From Candidatus Latescibacterota bacterium (GTDB taxonomy: Bacteria > Latescibacterota > UBA2968 > UBA8231), in contig JAJDUT010000123.1 in NCBI GenBank assembly GCA_022826515.1, positions 1 to 64,000 of the forward strand: 64,000 nucleotides of DNA, written 5' to 3'. The translations under genes were made by a program, and so were the position numbers. This document shows, piece after piece, positions 32,263 to 41,176 of the stretch. The notes under the pieces are model-generated. The model worked only from the letters and a program-made list of their open reading frames with translations, was not told where the DNA came from and did no database searches. Position 1 is the stretch's first letter; every line of letters begins with the position of its first letter.

Positions 32263-32324
32263 GAATTACGAATTACGAATTACCCCGCCCCAATTCGCAA
32301 TTCGTAATTCCTAATTCGTAATTT
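32250..32324. repeat. AATTACGAATTA-type inverted repeat element, second copy
   Basis: Left arm 32250-32282 and right arm 32291-32324 are inverted copies of the element at 30571-30665, with a spacer of only about 8 bases. The left arm encodes the last residues and stop of the FGE-like gene; the right arm ends one base before the ATG of the next ASPIC gene. Confidence 0.8.
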
Positions 32325-32325
32325 T

Positions 32326-33930
32326 ATGCTTCTCGTCCTTTTATTGCTCGCCGCCAGTGCCGAGGCCGATCCCTTCTTCGTAGATGCGACTCGGGAAGCT
32401 GGTTTAGAGCAGCCCACCGTAAACGGCGACCCCGACAAGCGCTTCATCCTCGAATCCACTGGCAGCGGCGCGGCGTTTTTCGACTACGACGGCGACGGCG
32501 ATCTCGATCTCTATGTAGTGGACGGCTCGACTTATGCCAACTATGGTGTGGGGCCAGGTAATGTGCTTTACCGCAACGATGGTGGAGCTTTTGTGCCGGT
32601 TGTAGCTGGCGTCGAAGATCGCGGTTGGGGCATGGGGGTGGCTGTGGGGGATTACGACAGCGACGGGCAGCGCGATTTGTATGTGACCAACTACGGGGCC
32701 AACGCGCTCTATCGCAATCGCGGGGATGGCGTCTTTGCCGAGGTTACAGCGCAGGCTGGGGTCGCCGGCGATGACTTCAGCGCGAGCGCGGCGTTTTTCG
32801 ACTACGATCAAGACGGCGACCTCGACCTCTACGTTGCCAACTACGTGGTCTTCGACATCGAGCCGGTGCTGCAAGATCCGGACTTGGACGATCCCTGCGT
32901 CTATCTGGGCGGGCTGCGGGTTTTTTGCGGTCCGCAGGGCATGGAAGGCGGGCGGGATCGGCTTTACCGCAACGACGGTGGGGTTTTTACCGACGTCACG
33001 ACTGCTTCTGGAGTGGCCACGGCCAATTTCCACTATGGCTTGGGCGTAATGCCCGCAGACTTTGACCGCGATGGAGACCTCGACTTATTCGTGGCCAACG
33101 ACGAGACGCCCAATGTGCTGTTCCGCAACGACGGCGGTCGCTTGGCCGACATCGGCTTGGAAGCTGGAGTGGCGTACAACGGCGATGGCGAACTTGAGGC
33201 GAGCATGGGCGTAGATGCGGGCGATTGCGACGGCGACGGCGATCTCGACCTCTATGTGACCAACTTCTACGGCGAGACCAATACGCTCTATTTGAACTCG
33301 GGCGATGGAACCTTCATTGACGCTACTGCCGAGCGCGGCTTGGCGGCCCCGACCGTGGGCTATCTCGGCTGGGGCACGCGCTTTTTCGACTTTGACTTCG
33401 ATGGCGACTTAGACCTATTCGTGGCCAATGGCCACATCTATCCCCAAGTCGATGACGCCAGCGCTGGGGGCACGTACGCCCAGCGCAACCAGCTTTTCGC
33501 CAACGAGGGATCGGGCGCGTTCTCGGCGGTGGAAGAAGCTGGACCCGGATTGCTGGTGCAAAAGTCGAGCCGCGCGACCATCAGCGGTGACTACGACCAA
33601 GACGGCGATGTCGATCTGTTCACGACCAATATCGACGACAGCCCAACGCTCTTGCGCAATGAGACGCGCGCTGGCCACTATCTCGTGGTGCAAGTCGAAC
33701 CGGAGGTCGTCGGCACTTGGGTGCGGCTGGTGGCAGACGGGCGGACGCAGGTGCGGTCGGTCGGCGGGGCGGCGAGCTATTTGGGCCACAGCGACGCGCG
33801 CCTCCACTTTGGCTTGGGCCAAGCCGAGCGCGTGGAGCGCGTGGAGGTGCGGTGGCCGGATGGCGCGGTGACGCGGTTGGAGGATTTGCCGGTGGATGAG
33901 GTGGTGGTGGTAAAGGGAGGGGGCAATTGA
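32326..33930 (+). CDS. secreted FG-GAP/VCBS repeat protein with C-terminal ASPIC/UnbV domain
   Basis: A short signal peptide (MLLVLLLLAASAEA) precedes VCBS/FG-GAP blades with strong calcium motifs (DYDGDGDLDLYV, DYDQDGDLDLYV, DCDGDGDLDLYV, DFDFDGDLDLFV). The C-terminal ASPIC/UnbV domain has ARLHFGLGQAERVERVEVRW. The overall order of blades follows the proteins at 1634 and 55647, so these are paralogues. No Shine-Dalgarno is visible because the ATG directly abuts the repeat element; expression may depend on that repeat or on a leaderless start. Confidence 0.87.
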   Translation: MLLVLLLLAASAEADPFFVDATREAGLEQPTVNGDPDKRFILESTGSGAAFFDYDGDGDLDLYVVDGSTYANYGVGPGNVLYRNDGGAFVPVVAGVEDRGWGMGVAVGDYDSDGQRDLYVTNYGANALYRNRGDGVFAEVTAQAGVAGDDFSASAAFFDYDQDGDLDLYVANYVVFDIEPVLQDPDLDDPCVYLGGLRVFCGPQGMEGGRDRLYRNDGGVFTDVTTASGVATANFHYGLGVMPADFDRDGDLDLFVANDETPNVLFRNDGGRLADIGLEAGVAYNGDGELEASMGVDAGDCDGDGDLDLYVTNFYGETNTLYLNSGDGTFIDATAERGLAAPTVGYLGWGTRFFDFDFDGDLDLFVANGHIYPQVDDASAGGTYAQRNQLFANEGSGAFSAVEEAGPGLLVQKSSRATISGDYDQDGDVDLFTTNIDDSPTLLRNETRAGHYLVVQVEPEVVGTWVRLVADGRTQVRSVGGAASYLGHSDARLHFGLGQAERVERVEVRWPDGAVTRLEDLPVDEVVVVKGGGN

Positions 33931-33988
33931 CGCGGTGATTTTTATTCCCTAGCTTTAACGTCTTTTCAAATTCACCTGTATATAACTC

Positions 33989-34999
33989 ATGTCTTGGAAT
34001 TTTGTCGTCAAAAGGGTCGCCCTTTTTCTGATCGTAGTGTGGGCGGCAGCGAGCGTGAACTTCTTTGTGCCACGGCTAGGCACGGGCCGCGATCCCATTC
34101 GCGAGAAGCTCGGCCAGCTAGCGGCCAGTGGGGGTTTGCGCCAAGACGGCATTGAGGCCATGGTAAAGGCATATCAAGCCAAGTTCGGCCTCGACAAACC
34201 GCTCCACGTCCAATACTTCAACTTTCTCAGCGACACCTTTACGCTTGACTTGGGCTATTCTCTGGCCAACTATCCGGCCCGCGTCGGGCAGATCATCGGC
34301 AATGCCATCCCCTGGACCATTGGGTTGATGATCATTTCAGTGCTGCTCGGGTTTGCTTTGGGCACGCTCATGGGGGCGCTAGCGGCTTGGCCATCGGCAC
34401 CGCGCTTTATGCGCAACTTGGCGGTGCCGATGATGACCATGTCGGCGATTCCTCCCTATCTGTTAGGGCTAATTGTGCTCTACATATTGGGCCTCAAGCT
34501 GAACCTTTTTCCGCTGTCGGGCGGGTACTCGCCCGGCATGTTGGCGATCTTCAATCTCACCTTTGCCCTCGACGTGTTGCACCATTCGATTTTGCCGGCA
34601 CTGGCCATTGTCTTGCAGCAGGTCGGCTTTTGGGCACTGGGGATGCGGGGGATGATGGTCACGACCTCGGGCGAGGATTACATCACGCTCGCCGAGGCCA
34701 ACGGTCTGCGCAACCGCACGATCTTCTTCCGCTTCGGCCTGCGCAACGCCCTGCTGCCGCAGCTTACGGCGCTGGGGCTGTCGCTGGCCAACGTGGTCGC
34801 CGGCCAGGTTATCGTCGAGGTGATTTTCGCCTATCCGGGGATCGGCACCGTGCTCTTTCAGGCCATTCAGGCCTCGGATTATACGGTTATTAACGGCGTG
34901 GTGCTGATTCTCATCATGTCCATCGGCTTGGTGACCATGTTGATGGACTTCTTCTATCCGCTGCTCGACCCGCGCATTTCCCATAGCCGCCACCACTAG
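33989..34999 (+). CDS. ABC transporter permease, DppB/OppB type
   Basis: About six transmembrane helices and the EAA loop (DYITLAEANGLRNRTIFFRF) of peptide/nickel-class permeases are visible, along with the FxxPGIG segment (FAYPGIGTVLFQAI). It imports oligopeptides, dipeptides or, in many environmental bacteria, oligosaccharides through the inner membrane together with the next four genes. It is the first gene of a tightly packed operon, two bases before the second permease. The 58-base gap upstream is A+T-rich and likely holds the promoter. Confidence 0.92.
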   Translation: MSWNFVVKRVALFLIVVWAAASVNFFVPRLGTGRDPIREKLGQLAASGGLRQDGIEAMVKAYQAKFGLDKPLHVQYFNFLSDTFTLDLGYSLANYPARVGQIIGNAIPWTIGLMIISVLLGFALGTLMGALAAWPSAPRFMRNLAVPMMTMSAIPPYLLGLIVLYILGLKLNLFPLSGGYSPGMLAIFNLTFALDVLHHSILPALAIVLQQVGFWALGMRGMMVTTSGEDYITLAEANGLRNRTIFFRFGLRNALLPQLTALGLSLANVVAGQVIVEVIFAYPGIGTVLFQAIQASDYTVINGVVLILIMSIGLVTMLMDFFYPLLDPRISHSRHH

Positions 35000-35001
35000 C
35001 C

Positions 35002-35859
35002 ATGCACCGCTTAGACCAAATTCTCTACTACTTGCGCGAAAGTCCGATGCTCGCGGCCGGCCTGTGCATGATCCTGTTGGTGGTGCTCTTTGGGGTTTTG
35101 GGGTCGATCTTCGTCGATACCTCGAAGGCACAGCCACTGGCTACGCCGCCGCGGCAAGCGCCCTCGCTGGAGCACCCCTTTGGCACCGACGACTCCGGCC
35201 GCGACCTGCTCGCCGTGATGGTGGTGGGGGTGCCGTTGACCATGCGAATTGGTTTGTTGGCCGGCACGGTAGGACTAGGGCTGGGCATTTTTCTCGGCTT
35301 TACGAGTGGCTATATGGGCGGCAAGATCGACACGGTTATCCGCGGCCTCGTGGATACGCTGCTGACCGTACCCGGCTTGGTGGTGCTGGTCTCCATTGCC
35401 TCGACGATTCGCGAGGAAATCAGCGTCAACATCATGGCCTTGGTGGTGGCTTCGCTGGCGTGGATGTGGCCTACGCGCACGATCCGCTCGCAGGTTTTGA
35501 CTATGCGCGAGCGGGCGTACGTGCAGATGGCCAAGCTCAACGGCATGAGTAACGGCGAAATCATCTGGAAGGAGCTTTTCCCCAATCTGTTGCCCTACCT
35601 CGCGGCCAATTTTACCAATGCCGTCAATTGGGCCATTCTCTCGTCGATTGGCCTAGAGGCGCTCGGCTTGGGGCCGCAGAACGATCCAACGGTCGGCATG
35701 ACCATTTATTGGGCCATTACGTTCAGCGCGCTCATTCGCGGCATGTGGTGGTGGTGGGCGATTCCAATCTTCTTTATCGGCGTGATCTTCGTCGGCTTGT
35801 TGATGACTGCGGCTGGCTTAGACGAGCTGGCCAACCCCAAACAGCGCAAGGCCGTATGA
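35002..35859 (+). CDS. ABC transporter permease, DppC/OppC type
   Basis: The N-terminal helix and the periplasmic HPFGTDDSGRDLLAVMVVG motif (here EHPFGTDDSGRDLLA) are hallmarks of DppC/OppC. The EAA loop (AYVQMAKLNGMSNGEIIWKE) and five to six membrane helices complete it. The C-terminus DELANPKQRKAV is family-typical. Its stop overlaps the ATPase start (ATGA). Confidence 0.92.
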   Translation: MHRLDQILYYLRESPMLAAGLCMILLVVLFGVLGSIFVDTSKAQPLATPPRQAPSLEHPFGTDDSGRDLLAVMVVGVPLTMRIGLLAGTVGLGLGIFLGFTSGYMGGKIDTVIRGLVDTLLTVPGLVVLVSIASTIREEISVNIMALVVASLAWMWPTRTIRSQVLTMRERAYVQMAKLNGMSNGEIIWKELFPNLLPYLAANFTNAVNWAILSSIGLEALGLGPQNDPTVGMTIYWAITFSALIRGMWWWWAIPIFFIGVIFVGLLMTAAGLDELANPKQRKAV

Positions 35860-36887
35860 GCAGGGCTGACAAAGAGGGCTTCGGCGAGCTCAGCCGAGAC
35901 GTCCTACTGGACATTCGCGGCTTGGAAGTCCATTTCGAGACCCGGCGCGGCATTGCCCGCGCCGTCAACAAGGTCGATCTGACCCTGTACAAAGGCGAGC
36001 GCTTTGGCCTCGTCGGCGAATCCGGCAGTGGCAAGACCACGTTGATTTTGGCGCTGTTGCGGATGATCAAGACGCCGGGCCTCATCGCCGGCGGCAAGGC
36101 GACCTTAGACGACGGCACCGACCTGATTCAGCTCGACCGCGAGCAAGTGCGGCAGGCCCGGCTCAAGCGGGTCGCCATGGTGCCGCAGGGCGCGATGAAC
36201 TCGCTCAATCCGGTGATGAGGATTGGGGATCAACTGATGCTGACGATGCGTGAGCACGCGGTCGAGGAATCCCCGCCGCCCAAGGCCGCGCAAATGGAGC
36301 GCGCGATCGAACTGTTAGGCAGGGTCGGGCTGAAGCCGGAAGTAGCCCGTCTATACCCCCACGAATTGAGCGGCGGCATGAAACAGCGGGCCTGCATTGC
36401 CCAGGCCATCTCGCTCAATCCGCAGCTCATCTTGGCTGACGAACCGACCTCGGCGCTCGACGTGGTGGTGCAGCGGCAAATCATGCAGACCTTGCGCCAG
36501 CTACAGCACCAGCTCAACGCCACCGTGCTCTTGGTGGGTCACGACATGGGTCTGATGGCGCAGTTCGCCGAGCGCGTGGGCATTATGTACGGCGGTAAGC
36601 TGGTCGAGGTGGGCCGGGTCGAGGAGATTTTTCACAACCCGCAACATCCCTATACCCAGCTTCTGATTTCCAGCATTCCCTCGTTTGAGACCAAGGGCGA
36701 GTTCAAGGGCATTCCCGGGGTCGGGCTGTCGTTGTTGGAGCCGCCGTCGGGCTGCCTCTTCCACCCGCGCTGCCCCCAGGCCATGTCCCAGTGCAGCCAG
36801 CGCATACCCACCTTGAAAACGGTCGCCCCCGACCACTTAGCGTCGTGTTTGTTGCACGAGGAGGACGCCGATGCCCCCGCTGCTTGA
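35856..36887 (+). CDS. ABC transporter ATP-binding protein, DppD/OppD type
   Basis: ATG at 35856 overlaps the permease stop; the frame reaches further upstream but without family similarity. Walker A GESGSGKTT, the Q-loop in VAMVPQGAMNSLNPVM, signature LSGGMKQR and Walker B LILADEPTSALD are all intact. The C-terminal Cys-rich oligopeptide-transporter region (GCLFHPRCPQAMSQC) is present. This cysteine cluster can bind an iron-sulfur centre in relatives. It energises the same importer. Confidence 0.92.
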   Translation: MSRADKEGFGELSRDVLLDIRGLEVHFETRRGIARAVNKVDLTLYKGERFGLVGESGSGKTTLILALLRMIKTPGLIAGGKATLDDGTDLIQLDREQVRQARLKRVAMVPQGAMNSLNPVMRIGDQLMLTMREHAVEESPPPKAAQMERAIELLGRVGLKPEVARLYPHELSGGMKQRACIAQAISLNPQLILADEPTSALDVVVQRQIMQTLRQLQHQLNATVLLVGHDMGLMAQFAERVGIMYGGKLVEVGRVEEIFHNPQHPYTQLLISSIPSFETKGEFKGIPGVGLSLLEPPSGCLFHPRCPQAMSQCSQRIPTLKTVAPDHLASCLLHEEDADAPAA

Positions 36888-37926
36888 GGCGCGTCATCTG
36901 CGCAAGGTTTTCCGCAGCGGCGGCCAGCGCTTCGGCCCCAGTACCGAGACCATAGCCGTCAGCGACTTTTCCCTGTCGATTGACGCCGATAGGCCCTCCT
37001 TTACCACGATTGCTGGCGAGTCGGGCAGTGGCAAGACCACGATCGCCCGCATGTTGCTCGGAGTGCTCGATCCCAGCGCCGGCGAGGTGCTCTATCAAGG
37101 CCGCGATGTCCACGACCTGCAAAAGGAGGAGCAGCAGCAATTCCGCAAGGACGTACAGGCGATCTTTCAAGATCCCTTTGAGGTGTACAATCCCTTCTAC
37201 AAGATCGATCACATCCTGACGACGCCGGTGCGGAAGTTCGGGTTGGCCGACTCCAAGGCCGAGGCCTACGATAAGATACGCGAGGCTCTGCGCACGGTCG
37301 GGCTGCGACCCGAAGAAACGCTGGGTCGCTACCCGCACCAGCTTTCGGGCGGGCAGCGCCAGCGCATCACCATTGCGCGCGCGCTGTTGCTCAAGCCCAA
37401 GCTGATCATCGCCGACGAGCCGGTGTCCATGGTGGATGCCTCGCTTCGCGCGACCATTCTCTCCACCCTGCACGCACTGTATCGCGACTTCGGCATTTCC
37501 TTCATCTACATCACCCACGATCTGACGACCGCGTACCAAGTCAGCGAGAACATTGTCATCCTGTTCCACGGGGCCGTGGCCGAGGCCGGCCACACCGAGA
37601 AGGTGATCAAGGATCCGCAGCACCCTTATACGCGCGAGCTAATTCACTCGATCCCCGTGCCCGAGCCAGGGCGCGAGTGGATCGACGAAGCAGTGGAAGA
37701 AAAGGAAGTGGTCGATATAGAGGCTATAGAGGCCGAAGAGGCGGCTGCCGGCTGCCGCTATGTGCTGCGCTGTCCCCAAGCTATGGCCCAGTGTGCGACC
37801 GCGCCGCCGTTTTACAGACCAGAAGCCGAGCGGGCGGTGGCTTGTTTTCTGCACGCGGAGTCGCCGGTGTTGGAAAGCGGCGATCTCAACGAAGTGTTCT
37901 CGGCAGCAGCCGACGCGCAAAAATAA
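36871..37926 (+). CDS. ABC transporter ATP-binding protein, DppF/OppF type
   Basis: The gene overlaps the DppD-like one by 17 bases. Walker A GESGSGKTT, signature LSGGQRQR and Walker B LIIADEPVSMVD are intact, and the C-terminal Cys region (CRYVLRCPQAMAQC) matches the partner ATPase. An extra N-terminal FGPSTETIAVSDFS segment and the FYKIDHI stretch fit the DppF group. It forms the ATPase heterodimer with the previous product. Confidence 0.92.
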   Translation: MPPLLEARHLRKVFRSGGQRFGPSTETIAVSDFSLSIDADRPSFTTIAGESGSGKTTIARMLLGVLDPSAGEVLYQGRDVHDLQKEEQQQFRKDVQAIFQDPFEVYNPFYKIDHILTTPVRKFGLADSKAEAYDKIREALRTVGLRPEETLGRYPHQLSGGQRQRITIARALLLKPKLIIADEPVSMVDASLRATILSTLHALYRDFGISFIYITHDLTTAYQVSENIVILFHGAVAEAGHTEKVIKDPQHPYTRELIHSIPVPEPGREWIDEAVEEKEVVDIEAIEAEEAAAGCRYVLRCPQAMAQCATAPPFYRPEAERAVACFLHAESPVLESGDLNEVFSAAADAQK

Positions 37927-37943
37927 TTTTCCGGAGAAATGTC

Positions 37944-39674
37944 ATGCAGGGCCTGTTGTTGTGCTTAGTGGGTGTACTATTGGTTGGCTGTGGCGACGGA
38001 GGGCACAAGAATGTGCCTCGGAGCCGCACCTTGGTCATGGATTGTTCCAGCTTGCAGGACTGTAGCGGGCAGATCAAGGACTACAACTCGTTTAACCCGT
38101 TTTTGCTGACCGGCGTCTCCAAGACGGGTTGGAATTTCCAGTACGAGCCGCTGTACTTCTACAACGCCTACAATCCACACGCCGACAACATCATCCCCTG
38201 GATCGCTACCGGGCACGAGTACAACGAAGACTACACCGAGGTCACCATCCACATTCGCGATGGGGTCGAGTGGAGCGATGGGTTGCCGTGGACGGCGCAC
38301 GACTTGGTCTTTACGATCAACATGCTCAAGGACAACGCGCCGCATCTGTCTTTTTCCACCGACATGCAGACGTGGGTAAAAAGCGCGGTGGCGACCGACG
38401 ATCACACGGCTAAAATCGCGCTGACCAAGCCCAATCCGCGCTTTGTCTTCAGCTACTTCACCAACAACTTTGACAACGGCGTCCCCATCGTGCCCAAGCA
38501 CATTTGGGAGGGGCAAGACCCGCAGACGTTCAACAACTTCGACCAAGAAAAAGGCTGGCCGGTCGCCAGCGGCCCGTACGAGATCTTCATTTCCGTGCCT
38601 GCGCAGCGGGTGTGGGATTTGCGTCCGGGCTGGTGGGCGCAGAAGACGGGCTTTCACCAGCCTCCGGCCGTGGAGCGCATCATCTACCTGACGCACATGG
38701 AGGAGACCAAGCGGGTGCAGAACTTGATCTCCAACGCCATGGATACCTGCCTCGACATACGGCCGCCGAACATCCAGTCGATCCTCGACGCCAATCCCAA
38801 CGTCTCTACGTGGACCGGGCGCGAGCTACCGCTCGGGTATCTCGACTGGTGGCCGGTGTGCTTGGGGTTTAACAATTTGGAGCCGCCGTTTGACGACCCG
38901 GAGATCCGCCGCGCCATCAACTACGCCATTGACCGCGACCAATTGGTGGCCATTGGCTGGCAGGGAGCTGGGACCAAATCGCACCTGCCGCTGCCGGACT
39001 TCCCGCCCATCCGCCAATACACCGACACGATTCAAGACTTGGTGGAAAAGTACGAGATCGGCGTCCACGACCCGGCCAAGGCTGCGGCGATTATGGAGCG
39101 CAAAGGGTGGAGCAAGGACGCCGAGGGCTTCTGGACCAAAGAGGGCGAGCGGCTCAAGATCGTCATTGACATTTTCGATATTTTTACGGACTTAGCGCCG
39201 GTCTTGGTCGCCCAGTTGGAGCGGGCGGGTTTCGACGCCGACTTCCGCATGACGCCCGATGCGTTTTCGCGCATGGCACAGGGCGCGGCGCGGGCCTTCT
39301 TGATGGGCAATGGCGCGAGCGTGCGCGATCCGTACTTCACACTGCGGCTCTACCACAGCCGCTTCGTCCAGCCCACTGGCACGCACTCCGAGCGATTCTG
39401 GCGCTGGTCGAACCCGGAGTTTGACGCACTGGTCGATCAGATGGGGCAGACTGCACCCGACGACCCGGCGCTGCAAACGCTCTTTCGCGAGGCCATGGAA
39501 ATCTGGCTGGCCGAGCTGCCCTCCATCCCCATCGTACAGTGGTATCACCGCATCCCGCACAACCAGACTTATTGGAAAAACTGGCCGTCGGCGGAAAACC
39601 CCTATATCAACAGCGCCTACTGGCACAATACTTGGCTGTTGGTGTTGCTCGGGCTGGAGCCGGTGGAGGGATAG
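37944..39674 (+). CDS. ABC transporter substrate-binding lipoprotein, SBP family 5
   Basis: ATG at 37944 follows CCGGAGAAA and gives a lipobox (LVGVLLVGC). The mature protein has the family-5 order: YEPLYFYNAYNP, the YTEVTIHIRDGVEWSDG motif, DLVFTINMLK, RRAINYAIDRDQLV and the C-terminal WLAELPSIPIVQWYH. Family-5 proteins capture peptides, nickel or oligosaccharides for the Dpp/Opp importer; the ligand cannot be predicted. Placing the binding protein last in the operon is less usual than first. Confidence 0.92.
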   Translation: MQGLLLCLVGVLLVGCGDGGHKNVPRSRTLVMDCSSLQDCSGQIKDYNSFNPFLLTGVSKTGWNFQYEPLYFYNAYNPHADNIIPWIATGHEYNEDYTEVTIHIRDGVEWSDGLPWTAHDLVFTINMLKDNAPHLSFSTDMQTWVKSAVATDDHTAKIALTKPNPRFVFSYFTNNFDNGVPIVPKHIWEGQDPQTFNNFDQEKGWPVASGPYEIFISVPAQRVWDLRPGWWAQKTGFHQPPAVERIIYLTHMEETKRVQNLISNAMDTCLDIRPPNIQSILDANPNVSTWTGRELPLGYLDWWPVCLGFNNLEPPFDDPEIRRAINYAIDRDQLVAIGWQGAGTKSHLPLPDFPPIRQYTDTIQDLVEKYEIGVHDPAKAAAIMERKGWSKDAEGFWTKEGERLKIVIDIFDIFTDLAPVLVAQLERAGFDADFRMTPDAFSRMAQGAARAFLMGNGASVRDPYFTLRLYHSRFVQPTGTHSERFWRWSNPEFDALVDQMGQTAPDDPALQTLFREAMEIWLAELPSIPIVQWYHRIPHNQTYWKNWPSAENPYINSAYWHNTWLLVLLGLEPVEG

Positions 39675-39786
39675 GGTGTGTGTGGTTTGTGTCTCTTTTC
39701 TCGTATATTCCCTTTGTCGTGGTCCTAGCTTGAAGGTCATGCAGAAGAGCTCCTTCCAATCACGAGCAGTTTGAGGGAAAGAAACC

Positions 39787-40329
39787 ATGCGGCAGCGTCA
39801 GAGCTACAAAAACCCGTCGCTAGAGGCGGATGGGCGAACTCTTTTTGAGATACGGCCAAGCGAAGAAAAGGATGGCTTAGAGGCGGCAGCGGCTCAAAAA
39901 GCTCTCGTCGAGGGTCGAGAGCGAAAACGACTCGCAAATAGGCTATGGATGGCCTTTGCAGCCGATTCTCTTGAGGACGGAATGTTCCATCCAGCCGAGG
40001 AGATCATTGGAGAAGCATTGCGAGCCGCGGAAGACAAACCCGTCCTCGATTGGTTTCGGACTTTTTCCTTGGACGCTGAGCAACCGAGTTTTGCGGCATC
40101 CGTTCTGCGTTGCTTGGGACGTCAAACGCCTCCGGGGACGGATTCATGGCGAACCGAACTCGTGAGAGACGGTTTATCTATGGACGATGTAGAGATCAGA
40201 GATGCCGCGGTGCAGGCAGCAGAATCTTGGGGTGATCGAAGCTTGGCGGATGTTATGAAAGCACATAGCGAAGCCGAGCCGTGGCTTCGGGAGTACATCG
40301 AGAATGTTATAAGCGATTTGGGAGAATAG
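39787..40329 (+). CDS. unknown 180-aa helical protein
   Basis: ATG at 39787 follows GAGGGAAAG. The sequence is acidic and mostly helical; the region DVEIRDAAVQAAESWGDRSL looks like a HEAT-like repeat. No family is recognised. It is followed three bases later by another unknown gene and then by an XRE regulator, and the three seem to form one transcript. Codon use and G+C (about 53%) are below the flanking genes, hinting at acquisition. Confidence 0.65.
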   Translation: MRQRQSYKNPSLEADGRTLFEIRPSEEKDGLEAAAAQKALVEGRERKRLANRLWMAFAADSLEDGMFHPAEEIIGEALRAAEDKPVLDWFRTFSLDAEQPSFAASVLRCLGRQTPPGTDSWRTELVRDGLSMDDVEIRDAAVQAAESWGDRSLADVMKAHSEAEPWLREYIENVISDLGE

Positions 40330-40332
40330 CCT

Positions 40333-40830
40333 GTGTTTCTGGCCCGTAAGGTCTCGCTTGCGAAGTGGTCGAAAAAGGATGAGTTGGCGGAGGGCGAGAT
40401 TCCGGCAGATGCCGTGACCGCGGACCTGCGAACGCAAGACAACAAGCTGTCATTCTGGAGATGCGGCAACGGGGAGGGGATAGAAGTCAACGAGGCCGTA
40501 CTGGCACTAGCCGCCGCGGGCACTCGCGTCGATAAAATTGATGTTGTTTGGTTGGCCGTCGATGAGCTACGCTCCGACGGTCAAACTTTGCAAGATACCA
40601 AGGGACGAACCCCCGTCCTTGAGTTGGCCGAATTACACGTTGATGTGTGCCGACTGGATTACATCCGCCTCGGAAAGGTCGCTCAACACATTTTTACCGC
40701 AATACAAAAGGCTCAGTACCTTCGACTTGGGAAAGCGCGTGTCAAGCAACTCTTGGCGGAGGCGGTCAAACAAGAGCGTATTAACCCTAACGACCTCCAG
40801 AAGCGCGTTCGTGAGGAGCTTGGGCTATGA
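40333..40830 (+). CDS. unknown 165-aa protein
   Basis: GTG at 40333 lies a few bases after GGAGAATAG, at the end of the previous gene. The protein has a compact alpha/beta make-up (FLARKVSLAKWSKKDEL, TQDNKLSFWRCG, KIDVVWLAVDELRSDG) and a helical C-terminus (ARVKQLLAEAVKQERINPND). No named family is recognised, but the even hydrophobic pattern argues for a folded protein. A 27-residue ORF overlapping its stop at 40827 is probably not real. Confidence 0.65.
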   Translation: MFLARKVSLAKWSKKDELAEGEIPADAVTADLRTQDNKLSFWRCGNGEGIEVNEAVLALAAAGTRVDKIDVVWLAVDELRSDGQTLQDTKGRTPVLELAELHVDVCRLDYIRLGKVAQHIFTAIQKAQYLRLGKARVKQLLAEAVKQERINPNDLQKRVREELGL

Positions 40831-40866
40831 AACGGAGAGGCCAAGTCAAGATAGAGGAGATAGCCA

Positions 40867-41163
40867 ATGGAGATTCATACCTACCGGAGCGTCTGGGATG
40901 CCATTGCGGATAGCCCCGAAGAAGCGGCTAACCTCAAGCTCCGTTCTCTGCTAATGGATGCTATAAAGGCGTACATTGACCAAGAGAAACTCACTCAGGA
41001 AGAGGCAGCCAAACGGCTTGGTGTGCCGCGATCTCGCGTGAGTGAACTCGTCAACTGCCGAATCAGCAAATTCACCATCGATAAGCTAGTTAACATGGCC
41101 GCACGGGTTGGGCTGACTACTCGGATTACTGTCAAGAGGGAAGAAGTCGTAGAGGTAGGATAA
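40867..41163 (+). CDS. XRE-family transcriptional regulator (HigA/HTH_37-like)
   Basis: ATG at 40867 follows GAGGAGATAG. Residues ~45-85 form a helix-turn-helix: LTQEEAAKRLGVPRSRVSEL then VNCRISKFTIDKLVNMAARV, typical of HTH_37 antitoxins. Such regulators normally follow a HigB/Gp49-like toxin; here the upstream gene does not resemble that toxin, so the partner is either the unknown 165-residue protein or absent. It probably represses its own operon. Confidence 0.85.
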   Translation: MEIHTYRSVWDAIADSPEEAANLKLRSLLMDAIKAYIDQEKLTQEEAAKRLGVPRSRVSELVNCRISKFTIDKLVNMAARVGLTTRITVKREEVVEVG

Positions 41164-41176
41164 AAGGAAAAGCACT

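Noticed and set aside
40827..40908. 27-residue ORF overlapping the stop of the 165-residue protein
   Set aside because: It runs into the XRE gene in another frame and has no distinctive sequence; the XRE start has its own ribosome site.
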